Position numbers and translations under genes: made by a program. Under the pieces are notes generated by a model that was not told the DNA's origin, did not search any database, and saw only the letters and a program-made list of their open reading frames with translations. Of a DNA stretch of 64,000 nucleotides, positions 32,344-41,637 are shown piece by piece. Every line of letters starts with the position of its first letter. Position 1 is the first letter of the stretch. Source of the DNA: Protopterus annectens (taxonomy: Eukaryota > Chordata > Ceratodontiformes > Protopteridae); the NCBI RefSeq assembly GCF_019279795.1, contig NC_056737.1:40722472-40786471 (forward strand), given 5' to 3'.

Positions 32344-34675
32344 ATGTCTAAGGAAGGAAAAGTCTCAGGCTTCAAGAAGTGTGACTCGTGCTGTCAGAAA
32401 ATGTCTCTGACAGACGGTCACACTTCTTGTGTTTACTGCCTGGGGCCTTTACACCTGCAGGACTCCTGTGCCTTATGTCACTCTTTCAGCCACAGAGTCC
32501 TGCAGGAGAGGAGGAATAAGTTGATCCTCCGTGGCTTGCTAAAGCCAGAAGGTTCACCCACTAAAACTGGGTCTAGTAAACCTTCTAAGCCGCCTAGGGT
32601 TCAGGCTACAGCTTCTAAGCCTTCCCCGGTGGCTCCGACTCCTTCGGAGTCGAGATCGGCTCCGGCCGGAGCCGATCTTTCTTCTTCTGAGGTGGTAGTG
32701 TCGGTTCCGATCGGTTCCGACACTCAATCTGCTGTTGCCTTGTCGGCTCCGGCTGGAGCCGACGTATTATCCAGTATCGGAGCCGAGAAGCCTTTGGCTC
32801 CATCTGGAACCCAGAGGACGTCGGCTCCGATGGCTTCGTCCAGGAAGAGATCTCGGTCCCCTTCTTTGGAGTCTATCCACTCGGCTCCGGGGTCTCCTCT
32901 TTTGTCGGAGCGGAGTCATCGGAGCCGATCTTCGAGATCTTCCAGGCTGTCTGACCACGATTTAGAGAGGGTGGTAAGCAGGCTGTTGAAGTCACAGGCA
33001 CTAGCCCAAATGCTCCATAGCCCGTCTCAGCAGACTTCGGCTATTGCTTTACCTCTTGAACTTCCTCCTCCGACTCCCCTCCAGAGTTCGGAGCCGGAGC
33101 TTCTCGGGACAGCGACCGTGTCGGCGCCGAGCCGATACATCCCTTTCGCTCCGTGCCTTCGGCTCCGATCTCTTCCATGAGACCTTCCTTGGAGGGATCC
33201 GGTCGTTGAGTTTCCCTTGTCGGCTCCGAGGGGGCTAGTGGCATCAGACCCTTGTCCGACCCCGCTCTCCCTCTCGGGGCTTCGGCTTTGGTAAGCTCGG
33301 CACCGACATCGGCCTCGGAGCCTTCCCTCTCAGTGGAGCCGGGAGTTTCTATTTCCTCGGAACGGGAATATTCCGGCCTCCCGGGGAGGGGAGCCTTTGA
33401 GGTGATGAGGAGTGTCCTGGCACCTGAGCCAGGTCAACGGTCCATCCCTTTAGCTCCTCCCTCTTTGGTGCCTGTGGACGCCTCTTGCTAGCCTCTTGCT
33501 CTCAGGCCCAGGGATCCATCGCCCCAGGTTTCCCCATTGGGAATAACTTCCTCTTCCGAGGTTTCTCCTGATCCTGCAGGGGAACCCCCTCGGAAGAGGA
33601 CGTGTAAGAGGAAACACACAGACTCCCCTGAGTCTACAACATCTGATACCGACTTAGATGAGTCGGAGGGTTCCCCACGGTCCCCCTCTGAGGATGTCTC
33701 CTTTTCAGACATCCTTGAGCTCCTCAAACAGAGGGGGAATTGGCCCTCCATTGACCCCTCCGAGGATGAGTCGGTATACCTGGAGGCTTTTGGATCCCGA
33801 CCCTCCACCTCCTGGGTGTCTCCGCCTTTCGACCCACTTATGCAGGTAGTGGCTCGGAAAGCATGGGCAGCTCCAGATTCTGTGGAACCGGTCCCTAGGA
33901 GACCATCCAAATTTATTACGGCCCCTTCAGACAAACAGTTTCTTTCTAAGGGTGTCTCTGTGGATGCTATGGTGGTGGCGGCGGCCACCAAGAAGGAACT
34001 TGCAGATCCTTCAGTACCTTTTCATCCTCCTAACAAAGATTCTAGGACCATGGACAGGTATGGAAAGCGGATGTTTTCTTCAGCGACCTTTGCTATGCGT
34101 TCGCTGAACTACCTTTGTCACTTCACCAGGCTTCAAAGAGATATTCTCAAGGAACTAAGTGAAGTGGTCCAGGATCCTTCTGCTGCTGGGGCTCAAGAAA
34201 AGATTGCCTCACAGCTAGCAATCCTGAATTCCTTAACCAACTCCTCCATGCGGCTCATATCCTATGCAGCCGATGGAGCAGAGCCGCAGGCACAGGAGTG
34301 GCTCTTAGACGCCAAGCCTGGATGCGGCTTTGTAATTTTATGGACCTTTAAGGCGTCCTTCACCAATACCCCCTTTGACGGTTCGGCTTTGTTCGGACCT
34401 CAGGTGAAGGAAACCTTGACCAGGTGTGAACAGGACGGCAAAACTCTTTCTGCCGTTGGAGTCCATTTTTCCACCCCTTCTAGACCCTATCCCAAGGGTC
34501 AGAAAGGGGGAAGATGTGGTTCCGCAAAGCCCAAGGAGCAGCGCCGGACACACGTGGTCAGTTTACCCCCAGAGGCAGAGGGGGTAACAATAATACGCCG
34601 CCCTAGGGGCAGAGGGGTCCTCAGAACCAGGGCAACAGGGAGTCTCTTCCTGAGAAGCCCTTTCAGCATCCCTGA
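32344..34675 (+). pseudogene. Gag-like ORF1 of DIRS copy E, frameshifted
   Basis: It starts at ATG 32,344 (MSKEGKVSGFKKCDSCC). The Cys/His cluster is complete: CDSCC...HTSCVYCLGPLHLQDSCALC. The next part holds the densest palindromes of the TCGGCTCC/GGAGCCGA word, including a perfect 26-bp palindrome at 32,653-32,678. RKRSRSPSLES, RSRSSRSSRLSDHDLERVVSRLLKSQAL, a KRKH patch and the Arg/Gly end follow. Frame breaks lie near 33,120-33,180 and 33,490 (TAG), and a further pair lies at about 34,275-34,345 and 34,510. The normal end is the TGA at 34,673-34,675. Confidence 0.82.
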
Positions 34676-36574
34676 GGTGTTGCCCGACTGTCCACCCTTG
34701 GTGGCAGTCGGGGGAAGGATTTCGCTGTACCCAGTAGCCTGGCGTTCCCTTTCACAAGATATGTGGGTACAGTCGATCATATCCGAGGGTTACAAAATCC
34801 CCTTCAAAAGGTATCCCGTACCTCACCAATCCCTTCCAGACATCTCACCCGGTCAAAGGGATTTGGCAGAACAGGAGGTTACAAAGCTCCTAGAAAAAAG
34901 AGCCATCCAGACTATTCCGACAGACCAAATAGGATCCGGCGTCTACTCGAGATTCTTTTTGGTCCCCAAAAGGACGGGAGATTGGAGACCAATATTAGAC
35001 CTAAGCAATCTAAACAGATTTGTCAAGAAGGCAAGATTCTGGATGGTCACGCTTCAGTCCATTCTGCCCTTTCTGGGCAAGGACAACTGGATGTGCTCTA
35101 TAGACCTTCAGGACACGTACTATCACATAAAGATTCACAGGCGCTCCAGGAGGTTTCTCCGCTTTCGGCTAGGGACCAGTCATTATCAATTCAGAGCCCT
35201 GCCCTTTGGTCTCACTTCAGCCCCCAGAGTGTTTACCAAATGCATGGCAGTGGTCACAGCTCACCTGAGACGTCAAGGATTCCAGGTGTTTCCTTATTTG
35301 GACGACTGGCTCCTCTCCGCCTCCACCAGGCATCAGCTTCTTCAGACCAGAGACTACACTCTGAAGCTTTGCAAAAGTTTGGGAATTTCAGTAAATTTCG
35401 AAAAATCTTCTCTGCAGCCTTGCCAATCTATCACCTTTATAGGCGCAGAATTAAACACCGTCAAGTTGTTAGCCAGACTAACAGATCAGAGAATTCTGGA
35501 CATCTAAAAATACGTTCGGATTTTATTGCAGAAAAGCAAAGTCAAAGCCAGGTTGATACTGAAAGTTCTAGGTCTTATGGCGGCGGCCATTGTTCTTCTA
35601 CCACTGGCTCGCTTCCACATGCGGCTTCTGCAGTGGATGTTATTCACTCAGTGGTCGTTCCACAGTCTTCCGATGAGACACGAAATCTTAGTCACACAAT
35701 CGTGCAGGACTCATCTGAACTGGTGGATATCTTCCCCTCTTCTTCATCAAGGCCGACCATTTGTTCCCCCTCCTCCGGTTGCCACAGTCACTACGGATGC
35801 CTCTCTGATCGGGTGGGGGGCATTATCAGGGCAGGATGATCCACGGGACGTGGCAACCCATAGAATACCATCTGCACATAAATATCCTGGAGATGAGAGC
35901 GGTGCTTTTAACGTTGCAAGCCCTCAACGACTTTCTTCCCAAGGACTATTGCAGTGCAAACGGACAACATGTCCGTGGTCTGGTACATCAACAAGCAGGG
36001 CGGGACCAGGTCCTATCCTTTGTGTCGAGAAGCTCTCAGACTTTGGCAATGGGCAATCTCCTCTCATCGGTTTCTGATAGCAATGCACATCCCCGGCAGG
36101 TCCATCCTCTTGGCGGACAGGCTGAGCAGAGCCATTCTCATGCCTCACGAGTGGTCTCTCAATCAATCTATTGTGGATCAGATTTTTCTGAAGTGGGGCA
36201 CACCTTGTTGCGATCTTTTTGCTACACCCCAAAACAACAAGTGCCCCGATTTCTTCACCCTCTTTCCCCTACCAGGCCAACCCCTGAGAGACTCTCTAAC
36301 CCAGGATTGGCCCCGGGGACTTCTGTACGCTTTTCCTCCCTTTCCCTTGATTCCACAAGTCATTCAGAAAGCCACCGTCTTGAGGGCCAAGATGATTCTC
36401 ATTGCCCCTTACTGGCCTCGACAAATTTGGTTTCCGACTCTGCATCGTCACCTCCTGGTGCAGCCTTGGCATCTGGACCCATTTCCGGATCTTTTGATCC
36501 ACCAATCGGGTCAACAGCACCGGGCCATTCATTCTCTCAACCTCACTGCTTGGTTGCTCCACTTCCTTCCCTAG
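34676..36574 (+). pseudogene. RT/RNase H/methyltransferase-like ORF of DIRS copy E
   Basis: RT is open to TAA 35,505-35,507 and keeps GDWRPILDLSNLN, CSIDLQDTYYHI, RALPFGLTSAPRVF and FPYLDDWLL. After the stop the same frame continues through VLGLMAAAIVLLPLARFHMRLLQW to TTDASLIGWG. There a G-run shorter than in copies C and F shifts the frame, and a deletion follows near 35,941. From 35,954 RNase H (QTDNMSVVWYINKQGG, LADRLSRAI) and the methyltransferase-like tail (CDLFATPQNNKC, YAFPPFPLI, APYWPRQIWFP) are open to 36,574. Three lesions make it non-functional as one protein. Confidence 0.87.
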
Positions 36575-37602
36575 CCAGGCTTCCTATGATCTCTGATCCT
36601 GTCAGAGATATCTTCGTAGCTTCTTTGAAGTCGTCCACCAGAACCGTTTATGCTAGCAAGTGGCGACGTTTTTCCCTTTGGGCAAACTCCAGGCACATTG
36701 ATCCCTTTACTGCACCTGTGCATTCTGTTTTAGATTTCCTAGCTGAAGTTTTTCAGTCAGGCTCTTCTTCATCAACAGTCAAAGTTCAACTGGCGGCTAT
36801 TTCCAAATATCATGTTGGCTTGCAAGATCATAACATTATGTCACATAGACTATGCAAAGCCTTTCTGAGAGGAGTTTTTCTCCTGAAGCCGCCAGTAAAA
36901 CATCCTCCTCCACAATGGGATCTGAATTTAATGTTAGCATCCTTGATTTTACCACCCTTCGAGCCGTCTGCTTCATGTTCCTTGAAGTTATTGACCTGGA
37001 AAACTATATTCTTACTGGCTGTCACTTCAGCAAGAAGGGTTTCCAAGATTCAAGCTCTCTGCATCCGTTCTCCTTACTTGGCTTTTCACAAGGACAGGGT
37101 ATCCTTGAGAACAAATCCGTCCTTTCTCCCCAAAGTTGTTTCTCAAACTAATATTAATCAATCCATCGATCTACCAGTCTTTTTCCCAAATTATTCTGAC
37201 AGAACTGAACAAAAGCTTCATTTTTTGGATGTCCATTGTCAGCTCAGGTACTATTTGCATAGAACTAAACAATTCAGGAAATCAGACCAATTATTTGTTT
37301 CCTATGCAGAAAACAGGAAAGGTCTCCCAGTATCAAAAGTGACCTTATCCAGATGGTTGTCTTCCACCATTTCTTACGTGTATTCGCTCAGAGGCAAGCA
37401 ACTACCTTCTAAACCGAAAGCACACTCAACCAGGAGTCTATCCACTTCTACAGCTTTTCAGGATAGGCTACCCATTGATACCATTTGTGCAGCAGCTACT
37501 TGGGCCACTCCTCATACCTTTGCCTCTCATTACAAATTAGATTTGGCCTCCAGAGACAGGGCCAGTTTTGGTTCCACAGTTCTCAAGAGTCTGTTCCATT
37601 GA
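35836..37602 (+). CDS. Tyrosine recombinase of DIRS copy E, open with complete catalytic set
   Basis: An uninterrupted frame of 588 codons. The recombinase starts about residue 265 (STRTVYASKWRRFSLWA). Catalytic residues are present at Arg 401 (in ARRVSK), His 530 and Arg 533 (HSTR), His 560 and Tyr 566 (HTFASHYKLD). The Glu that normally follows the box I Val-Ser is Lys here, an unusual change. The first 245 residues overlap the RNase H gene in another phase. The protein should act in the nucleus on the circular element DNA. With copy C this is the best candidate in the window for a working enzyme. Confidence 0.9.
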   Translation: MIHGTWQPIEYHLHINILEMRAVLLTLQALNDFLPKDYCSANGQHVRGLVHQQAGRDQVLSFVSRSSQTLAMGNLLSSVSDSNAHPRQVHPLGGQAEQSHSHASRVVSQSIYCGSDFSEVGHTLLRSFCYTPKQQVPRFLHPLSPTRPTPERLSNPGLAPGTSVRFSSLSLDSTSHSESHRLEGQDDSHCPLLASTNLVSDSASSPPGAALASGPISGSFDPPIGSTAPGHSFSQPHCLVAPLPSLARLPMISDPVRDIFVASLKSSTRTVYASKWRRFSLWANSRHIDPFTAPVHSVLDFLAEVFQSGSSSSTVKVQLAAISKYHVGLQDHNIMSHRLCKAFLRGVFLLKPPVKHPPPQWDLNLMLASLILPPFEPSASCSLKLLTWKTIFLLAVTSARRVSKIQALCIRSPYLAFHKDRVSLRTNPSFLPKVVSQTNINQSIDLPVFFPNYSDRTEQKLHFLDVHCQLRYYLHRTKQFRKSDQLFVSYAENRKGLPVSKVTLSRWLSSTISYVYSLRGKQLPSKPKAHSTRSLSTSTAFQDRLPIDTICAAATWATPHTFASHYKLDLASRDRASFGSTVLKSLFH

Positions 37603-37639
37603 GCCACCCGGGACACAGGTGCTAGGGACTCGGTCCCAT

Positions 37640-37739
37640 CCAGCAAGAATGAAGGCGAGATTGACAACTTAACGTTTAGAAGTTATGTACCTACCATAAC
37701 GTTCCATGTTAGTTGTCTTCTCTCGCCTTCTTTCTTGCG
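37640..37739 (+). repeat. Internal complementary region of DIRS copy E
   Basis: Left half complements 31,905-31,950 and right half complements 38,020-38,079, meeting at TTAACGTTTAGAAGTTATG. Confidence 0.9.
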
Positions 37740-37890
37740 TCCCTCCCTCGTTCCCCCTGGCCTGGACAGATCTTGGAGAGTTTCCTCCTCTCAGGTTGTT
37801 CCGTCCTGAGTCTTCAATAGAAGAGTCTATTGTTATGAACTTGTTTTTTCCTAGTTCTACTAGGTTAGTCCTTAGCAGGGTATTTTAGCT

Positions 37891-38079
37891 ACCAAACGAG
37901 ATCTGAGGTAGTCCCGCCTTGCATCATGGGATATAGGGTTGCCTCGAGCTGGTAAAAGGAGTTCTCAAGCTAAGCAAGTGCCGAGTCGGAGCCGAGGATC
38001 AGCTCCGAACCCATCCAGCAAGAAAGAAGGCGAGAGAAGACAACTAACATGGAACGTTATGGTAGGTACATAACTTCTA
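37891..38079 (+). repeat. Right inverted terminal repeat of DIRS copy E
   Basis: Complement of the left ITR with an outer extension (AACATGGAACGTTATGGTAG) shared by D and F. Confidence 0.92.
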
Positions 38080-38387
38080 ATTTCTGTCATATGCGGAAGG
38101 GAAATTGGGCCTTCCTGTTTAAAGTATCCCTTTCTAGATGGCTCACCTCTACAATTACCTTCATCTATGAGATAAGACATCAAAAACTACCCTCAAGACC
38201 TAGAGCTCATTCAACTAGGGCATTAGCTACATCCGTAGCTTTTCAGGATAGGCTGCCAATAGATTCCATTTGTGCAGCAGCCACCTGGGCTTCTCCTCAT
38301 ACATTCATTTCACATTACAAATTGGACATGGTTTCCAGAAGCCGTGCCAGTTTTGGTTCCACTGTTCTCAAGAGTCTGTTCCGATAG
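38080..38387 (+). pseudogene. Tyrosine recombinase of DIRS copy D, second part
   Basis: Sequence resumes directly after copy E. A one-base deletion near 38,115 separates the first residues (SYAEGKLGLPV, in another frame) from KVSLSRWLTSTITFIYE. Box II HSTR, then HTFISHYKLD with the catalytic Tyr, and the ending SFGSTVLKSLFR are intact to TAG 38,385-38,387. It would look like a separate small gene if the nested insertion were missed. Confidence 0.92.
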
Positions 38388-38420
38388 GCCACCCGGGATA
38401 AGGTGCTAGGGACGCGGTCC

Positions 38421-38519
38421 CATCCAGCAAGAATGAAGGCGAGATGGACAACTTAACATTAAGAAGTTATGTACCTACCATAACGTTCCATGTTAGTTGT
38501 CTTCTCGCCTTCTTTCTTG
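38421..38519 (+). repeat. Internal complementary region of DIRS copy D
   Basis: Left half complements 26,581-26,625, right half complements 38,845-38,906. Confidence 0.88.
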
Positions 38520-38712
38520 CGTCCCACCCTCCTTCCCCCAAGCCTGGACAGACCAACAGGAATTCAGTTTGTGTTCTTCCTCTGGAAGTCGTCATTCCCA
38601 CACGTTCTTCCACCTCTTTTTCTCCTTTCTTAGGTCAGCGATACCTTTCACGCAGGTTGTTTTGAGGTGGGTTTCCCTACTCCATTCTATGGAGACTAGG
38701 GTTGCTTGGCAT

Positions 38713-38906
38713 AGCTATCAAACGAGATCTGAGTAGTTACCGCCTAGCACTGTGGGATATAGGGGAGCCTCGAGCCGGTGGAATTAGCTCTCGAGCTTTA
38801 GTATTGGCTGAGTCGGAGCCGAGGATTGTCTCCGAACCCATCCAGCAAGAAAGAAGACGAGAAGAAGACAACTAACATGGAACGTTATGGTAGGTACATA
38901 ACTTCT
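38713..38906 (+). repeat. Right inverted terminal repeat of DIRS copy D
   Basis: Pairs with 26,581-26,744. The outer end is ACATAACTTCTT, then RTE LINE sequence resumes. Confidence 0.9.
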
Positions 38907-39255
38907 TATTTCCCACTATCACAACCCTGCTGTGGGGAGATTATGAATACAGCCCTATCCCTAGGCTGGATCCTGATTGTTATGAGTCTATCACTAATTA
39001 TGATAACATCCCTCGCTTCCTTCTGAAGCCTCACTGCCACAACAATTTCCACACCATTTCTAACCTGTCCTTCTCCTCCTGAGTAGTAGACTCTGGATCT
39101 GAAGCCAAGTGGCTTTGCAGCACTGCCCTTCCATGTTATTGTTTGAATACATAGGATGTCCAGCCTCTTCCTTACCATCATGTCATCCACGTCTAATCTG
39201 CATCCTGTCTGTGAACCTACATTGAGCGTAGCAATTCTTAGTTCATGTTTGTCAG
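38907..39255 (-). pseudogene. RTE-type LINE apurinic-like endonuclease, N-terminal part
   Basis: The minus strand reads LRIATLNVGSQTGCRLD, then MMVRKRLDILCIQTITWKGSAAKPLGF, YYSGGEGQVRNGVEIVV and SDRLITIRIQ. This is the start of an RTE-clade endonuclease; the family normally reads LCVQETRWKG, so the catalytic Glu is replaced by Thr here. The enzyme would nick target DNA for priming. The frame is cut at 38,907 by DIRS copy D and resumes at 26,580. It is an old inactive copy. Confidence 0.85.
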
Positions 39256-39480
39256 GTTCAACAAAGCTATCCCAGGTAACTCATGCTGGGCAACTTCACA
39301 CCGGACAGACAGCGGCTTAATGACCAAGGGCTGGTAGGCTTTTATGTCCAGCATACACCCTTTTCACCATTAGCATGGGTCCCCTGGCATAAGTGAGAGT
39401 AGGCTGAGTCCTCAACCCACTCATCAATTGCAAATACACATGCCTGTTTGGTGACATAAGGCAACATGACCATATCACCC
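38907..39480 (-). mobile_element. RTE-type LINE copy 2, proximal part (5' region and endonuclease start)
   Basis: This is the 5' side of the LINE whose other part is at 25,380-26,580. The coding part starts near 39,255; upstream of it the 5' leader is not translated. It borders DIRS copy G at 39,661, and the exact 5' end is uncertain. Confidence 0.82.
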
Positions 39481-39660
39481 AGAACTAATTTTTATACCAT
39501 TGCGTGGCTAGCCCTGACCGAGCACACAGTATGTGATCCATGTTCTCCTTGCTTGAGGATACAGCGCACCACAGCTGATGACCTAAGCAGTTTGTCTTTG
39601 CAGCTGTTCCCCCTATAGGTACCATCTGGAGTCTGTGCTGTTGCAGCCCACAGCTCCAAT

Positions 39661-39840
39661 GTTCTTCATGTTTCACTGTTCCAGTCATTACATTTGGGTA
39701 ATCTGCTTGCAGGTTGTCCTCAGTCGGCCTGATTAACAAAGTCTTGAGTCCTGCATCAGTTGCTGTCCCTTCTTCCATGACTTCAGGTCACCAGGGGTAT
39801 AAGACATGCAGCCGACGCCATTACATCAGTCTTTCTTGCT
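39661..39840 (+). repeat. Left inverted terminal repeat of DIRS copy G
   Basis: Complement of 45,035-45,205: shared blocks include GGTAATCTGCTTGCAGGTTG and GCAGCCGACGCCATTACATC. Confidence 0.9.
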
Positions 39841-41610
39841 GTGCCGTGCCCGAAACAGAAGCAGTTCGCAAGTGCTGGTCGGCCGACTCCTGAAATTTTC
39901 GTTTTTGGGTTTCAGAACCGAAGTCTTCAACTAAAAGCTAAGTACCTCGTTGGGGAAACTTTTTCTTGCTCCTTACCGATATCAGTAAAATTTAATAATT
40001 GCATTACTTGTGTAAAGCAAATACCTGATAAAGATTTTCATTCGTACTGTATTCCTTGCCTAGGCCCTGACCACGACGTACCTTGCTGTCGGTTTTGTGC
40101 TTTATTTAATCAGCGCACTATCAGTCGTCTGTATATTTTTGCCTCTAAATACTTCAGTTCTCGGTTTAATTACCCAGAAATGTCATTGGTTAGCCGTCTG
40201 ACTACCGGGATTCTGAAAAAACGCAAAGATAAAGACAGAGACAGGCCGCCGAGGTCCAAAACTGCCGACGACGCTTCTCCTAAGCCAGTCACCAGTTCGC
40301 CGGTACTCAGTGAGGTGCTTTCGCAGCCCCTGACACCCGCTACTTCTGATTCGCATGCCTCTGTTGAGACCCATTCAGAGTCCAGTATGCCGCAAGATAC
40401 TTCAGCTATGGAACCCGCGGATGTCTCTACCTTGGATGGGTCTGGAGCCGCTGTGCATGCACTGGCTTCTGAGGGTGTATTCAGGCCTACGGACTTGCAT
40501 ATTAAATCAATGCCTCCTTCATTACTAAGGCCTAAATCTCGATTCATGTCTAAAAAACCGATGCCCAGGCCACATGCTCAGGCCTCTATGCCTAAAAAAC
40601 AAATGATAAAAATGGCTGAAGATTTAATAACTCTAATCAGGGGTAGCCACCATCCCCCCCTTCTAAGAGGCCTAGGGCTGAGCTTGACTATGAATCTTCT
40701 GATCAGGATTCTGTTTTTTCTGACTCTTCTGATGACCTGGATTTGTCCTTATCTACTTATGAGGATTCTGATGCAGAGGACTCTATTCCCTCTGCTTCCC
40801 CTCCTGAGGATTTTTCTTTTGAGGAAACCTTACATACTCTAAGGGAGCATTTTCACTGGGAAAGCCAGGAATTTTCTGATTCAAAAAAGAGGCTTAGGGA
40901 TTTCCTTCTCCTACCTCAGCATAGGCCTTTGGCTATTCCTACTGTACTAGACATTTGTTGATGATGCTTTCTCAGAATCCAGTTTGGCCCCTGATTCCCT
41001 GCCTCCTGCTCCTAGTAAACCTGACAGATACTACAGGGTCCCTGAGTCCCACAAGTTCCTTTTCAAAAATCCTATTGCAGATCCAGAGACTATTTCACAG
41101 GGGTCCAAGGGCATTAAGGCTTCTACTGCTAAAAATCCCACCCCTTCTGATAGAGACTCCAGGGCACTGGATAGATGGGGTAAAAAGGTTTACACTTCAG
41201 CAACGTTGGCCATTAGAGCTTTAAACTGCCAATTTCATATGTTAAAATATCAGCAACATGTTATTGGACTGCTTAAACAGAAAATTATGTTGATTCCTGA
41301 CTGTGTGGAAAATAAAGACTTACAGGATTTAATGCATTCTGCTGAACAAGTTGGAAAACATACTTTGCAATGTGGTTTTGATTCTTTAGAGGTCTCTTGC
41401 AGGGCTGCTGTTAATGGGTCTGTGCTTAGAAGGCATGCTTGGCTTAAGGAGCAATCTTTGCAAAATCATGTTAAAGCTAAATTGTTGGATGCTCCTTTAA
41501 ATCAGGACTGCCTGTTTGGCAACAAGGCTGAAGAAGTTCTTAAAAAGATGGAATATAAAGCTAAATCTATGCAAACTGTTACAGATTTTTTTACATGTTC
41601 AGCCTCCTAG
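39841..41610 (+). pseudogene. Gag-like ORF1 of DIRS copy G, frameshifted
   Basis: The N-terminal part holds a Cys/His cluster of the same pattern as in the other families: CVKQIP...CIPCLGPDHDVPCCRFC. No ATG precedes it in frame, so either the start was lost or translation begins unusually; the first in-frame ATG downstream is at 40,180. A Ser/Pro-rich part follows. A shift near 40,650 and others near 40,945 separate it from a region with DFSFEETLHTLREHF and the conserved RALDRWGKKVYTSATLAIRALN segment, ending at TAG 41,608-41,610. No clear Arg/Gly end is seen. Confidence 0.72.
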
Positions 41611-41637
41611 ATTTAGTAGGCACTGGCCCTCTAAGAA

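Larger units (their letters stand above)
31905..38079 (+). mobile_element. DIRS-type YR retrotransposon copy E (family 3), nested in copy D
   Basis: A complete element with ITRs at 31,905-32,067 and 37,891-38,079, an ICR at 37,640-37,739, gag-like, RT/RNase H and YR regions. It sits in the recombinase gene of copy D, whose reading resumes on both sides. Left and right ITRs agree closely, which suggests a fairly young insertion. Gag and RT carry breaks, but the YR frame is open. Confidence 0.95.
26581..38906 (+). mobile_element. DIRS-type YR retrotransposon copy D (family 3), interrupted by copy E
   Basis: The left ITR (26,581-26,744) and right ITR (38,713-38,906) pair with each other better than with those of copy E; for example both carry the variant CGAGCCGGTGGAATTAGCTC. 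Between them lie gag, RT/RNase H and the first two thirds of YR, then the complete copy E (31,905-38,079), then the YR remainder and ICR. D itself sits inside an RTE LINE. Without E it is about 6.15 kb, the same size as the other copies. Confidence 0.93.

Noticed and set aside
34763..35839. 358-codon + strand frame over copy E RT
   Set aside because: Out-of-phase shadow of RT. Similar peptides appear in other copies only because RT is conserved. Kept only as context for the ATGA overlap.
38049..38387. Stand-alone small recombinase gene
   Set aside because: It is the 3' end of the copy D recombinase, separated by nested copy E.
40170..40547. 125-codon minus-strand frame in copy G
   Set aside because: Opposite the gag-like gene with no family similarity.
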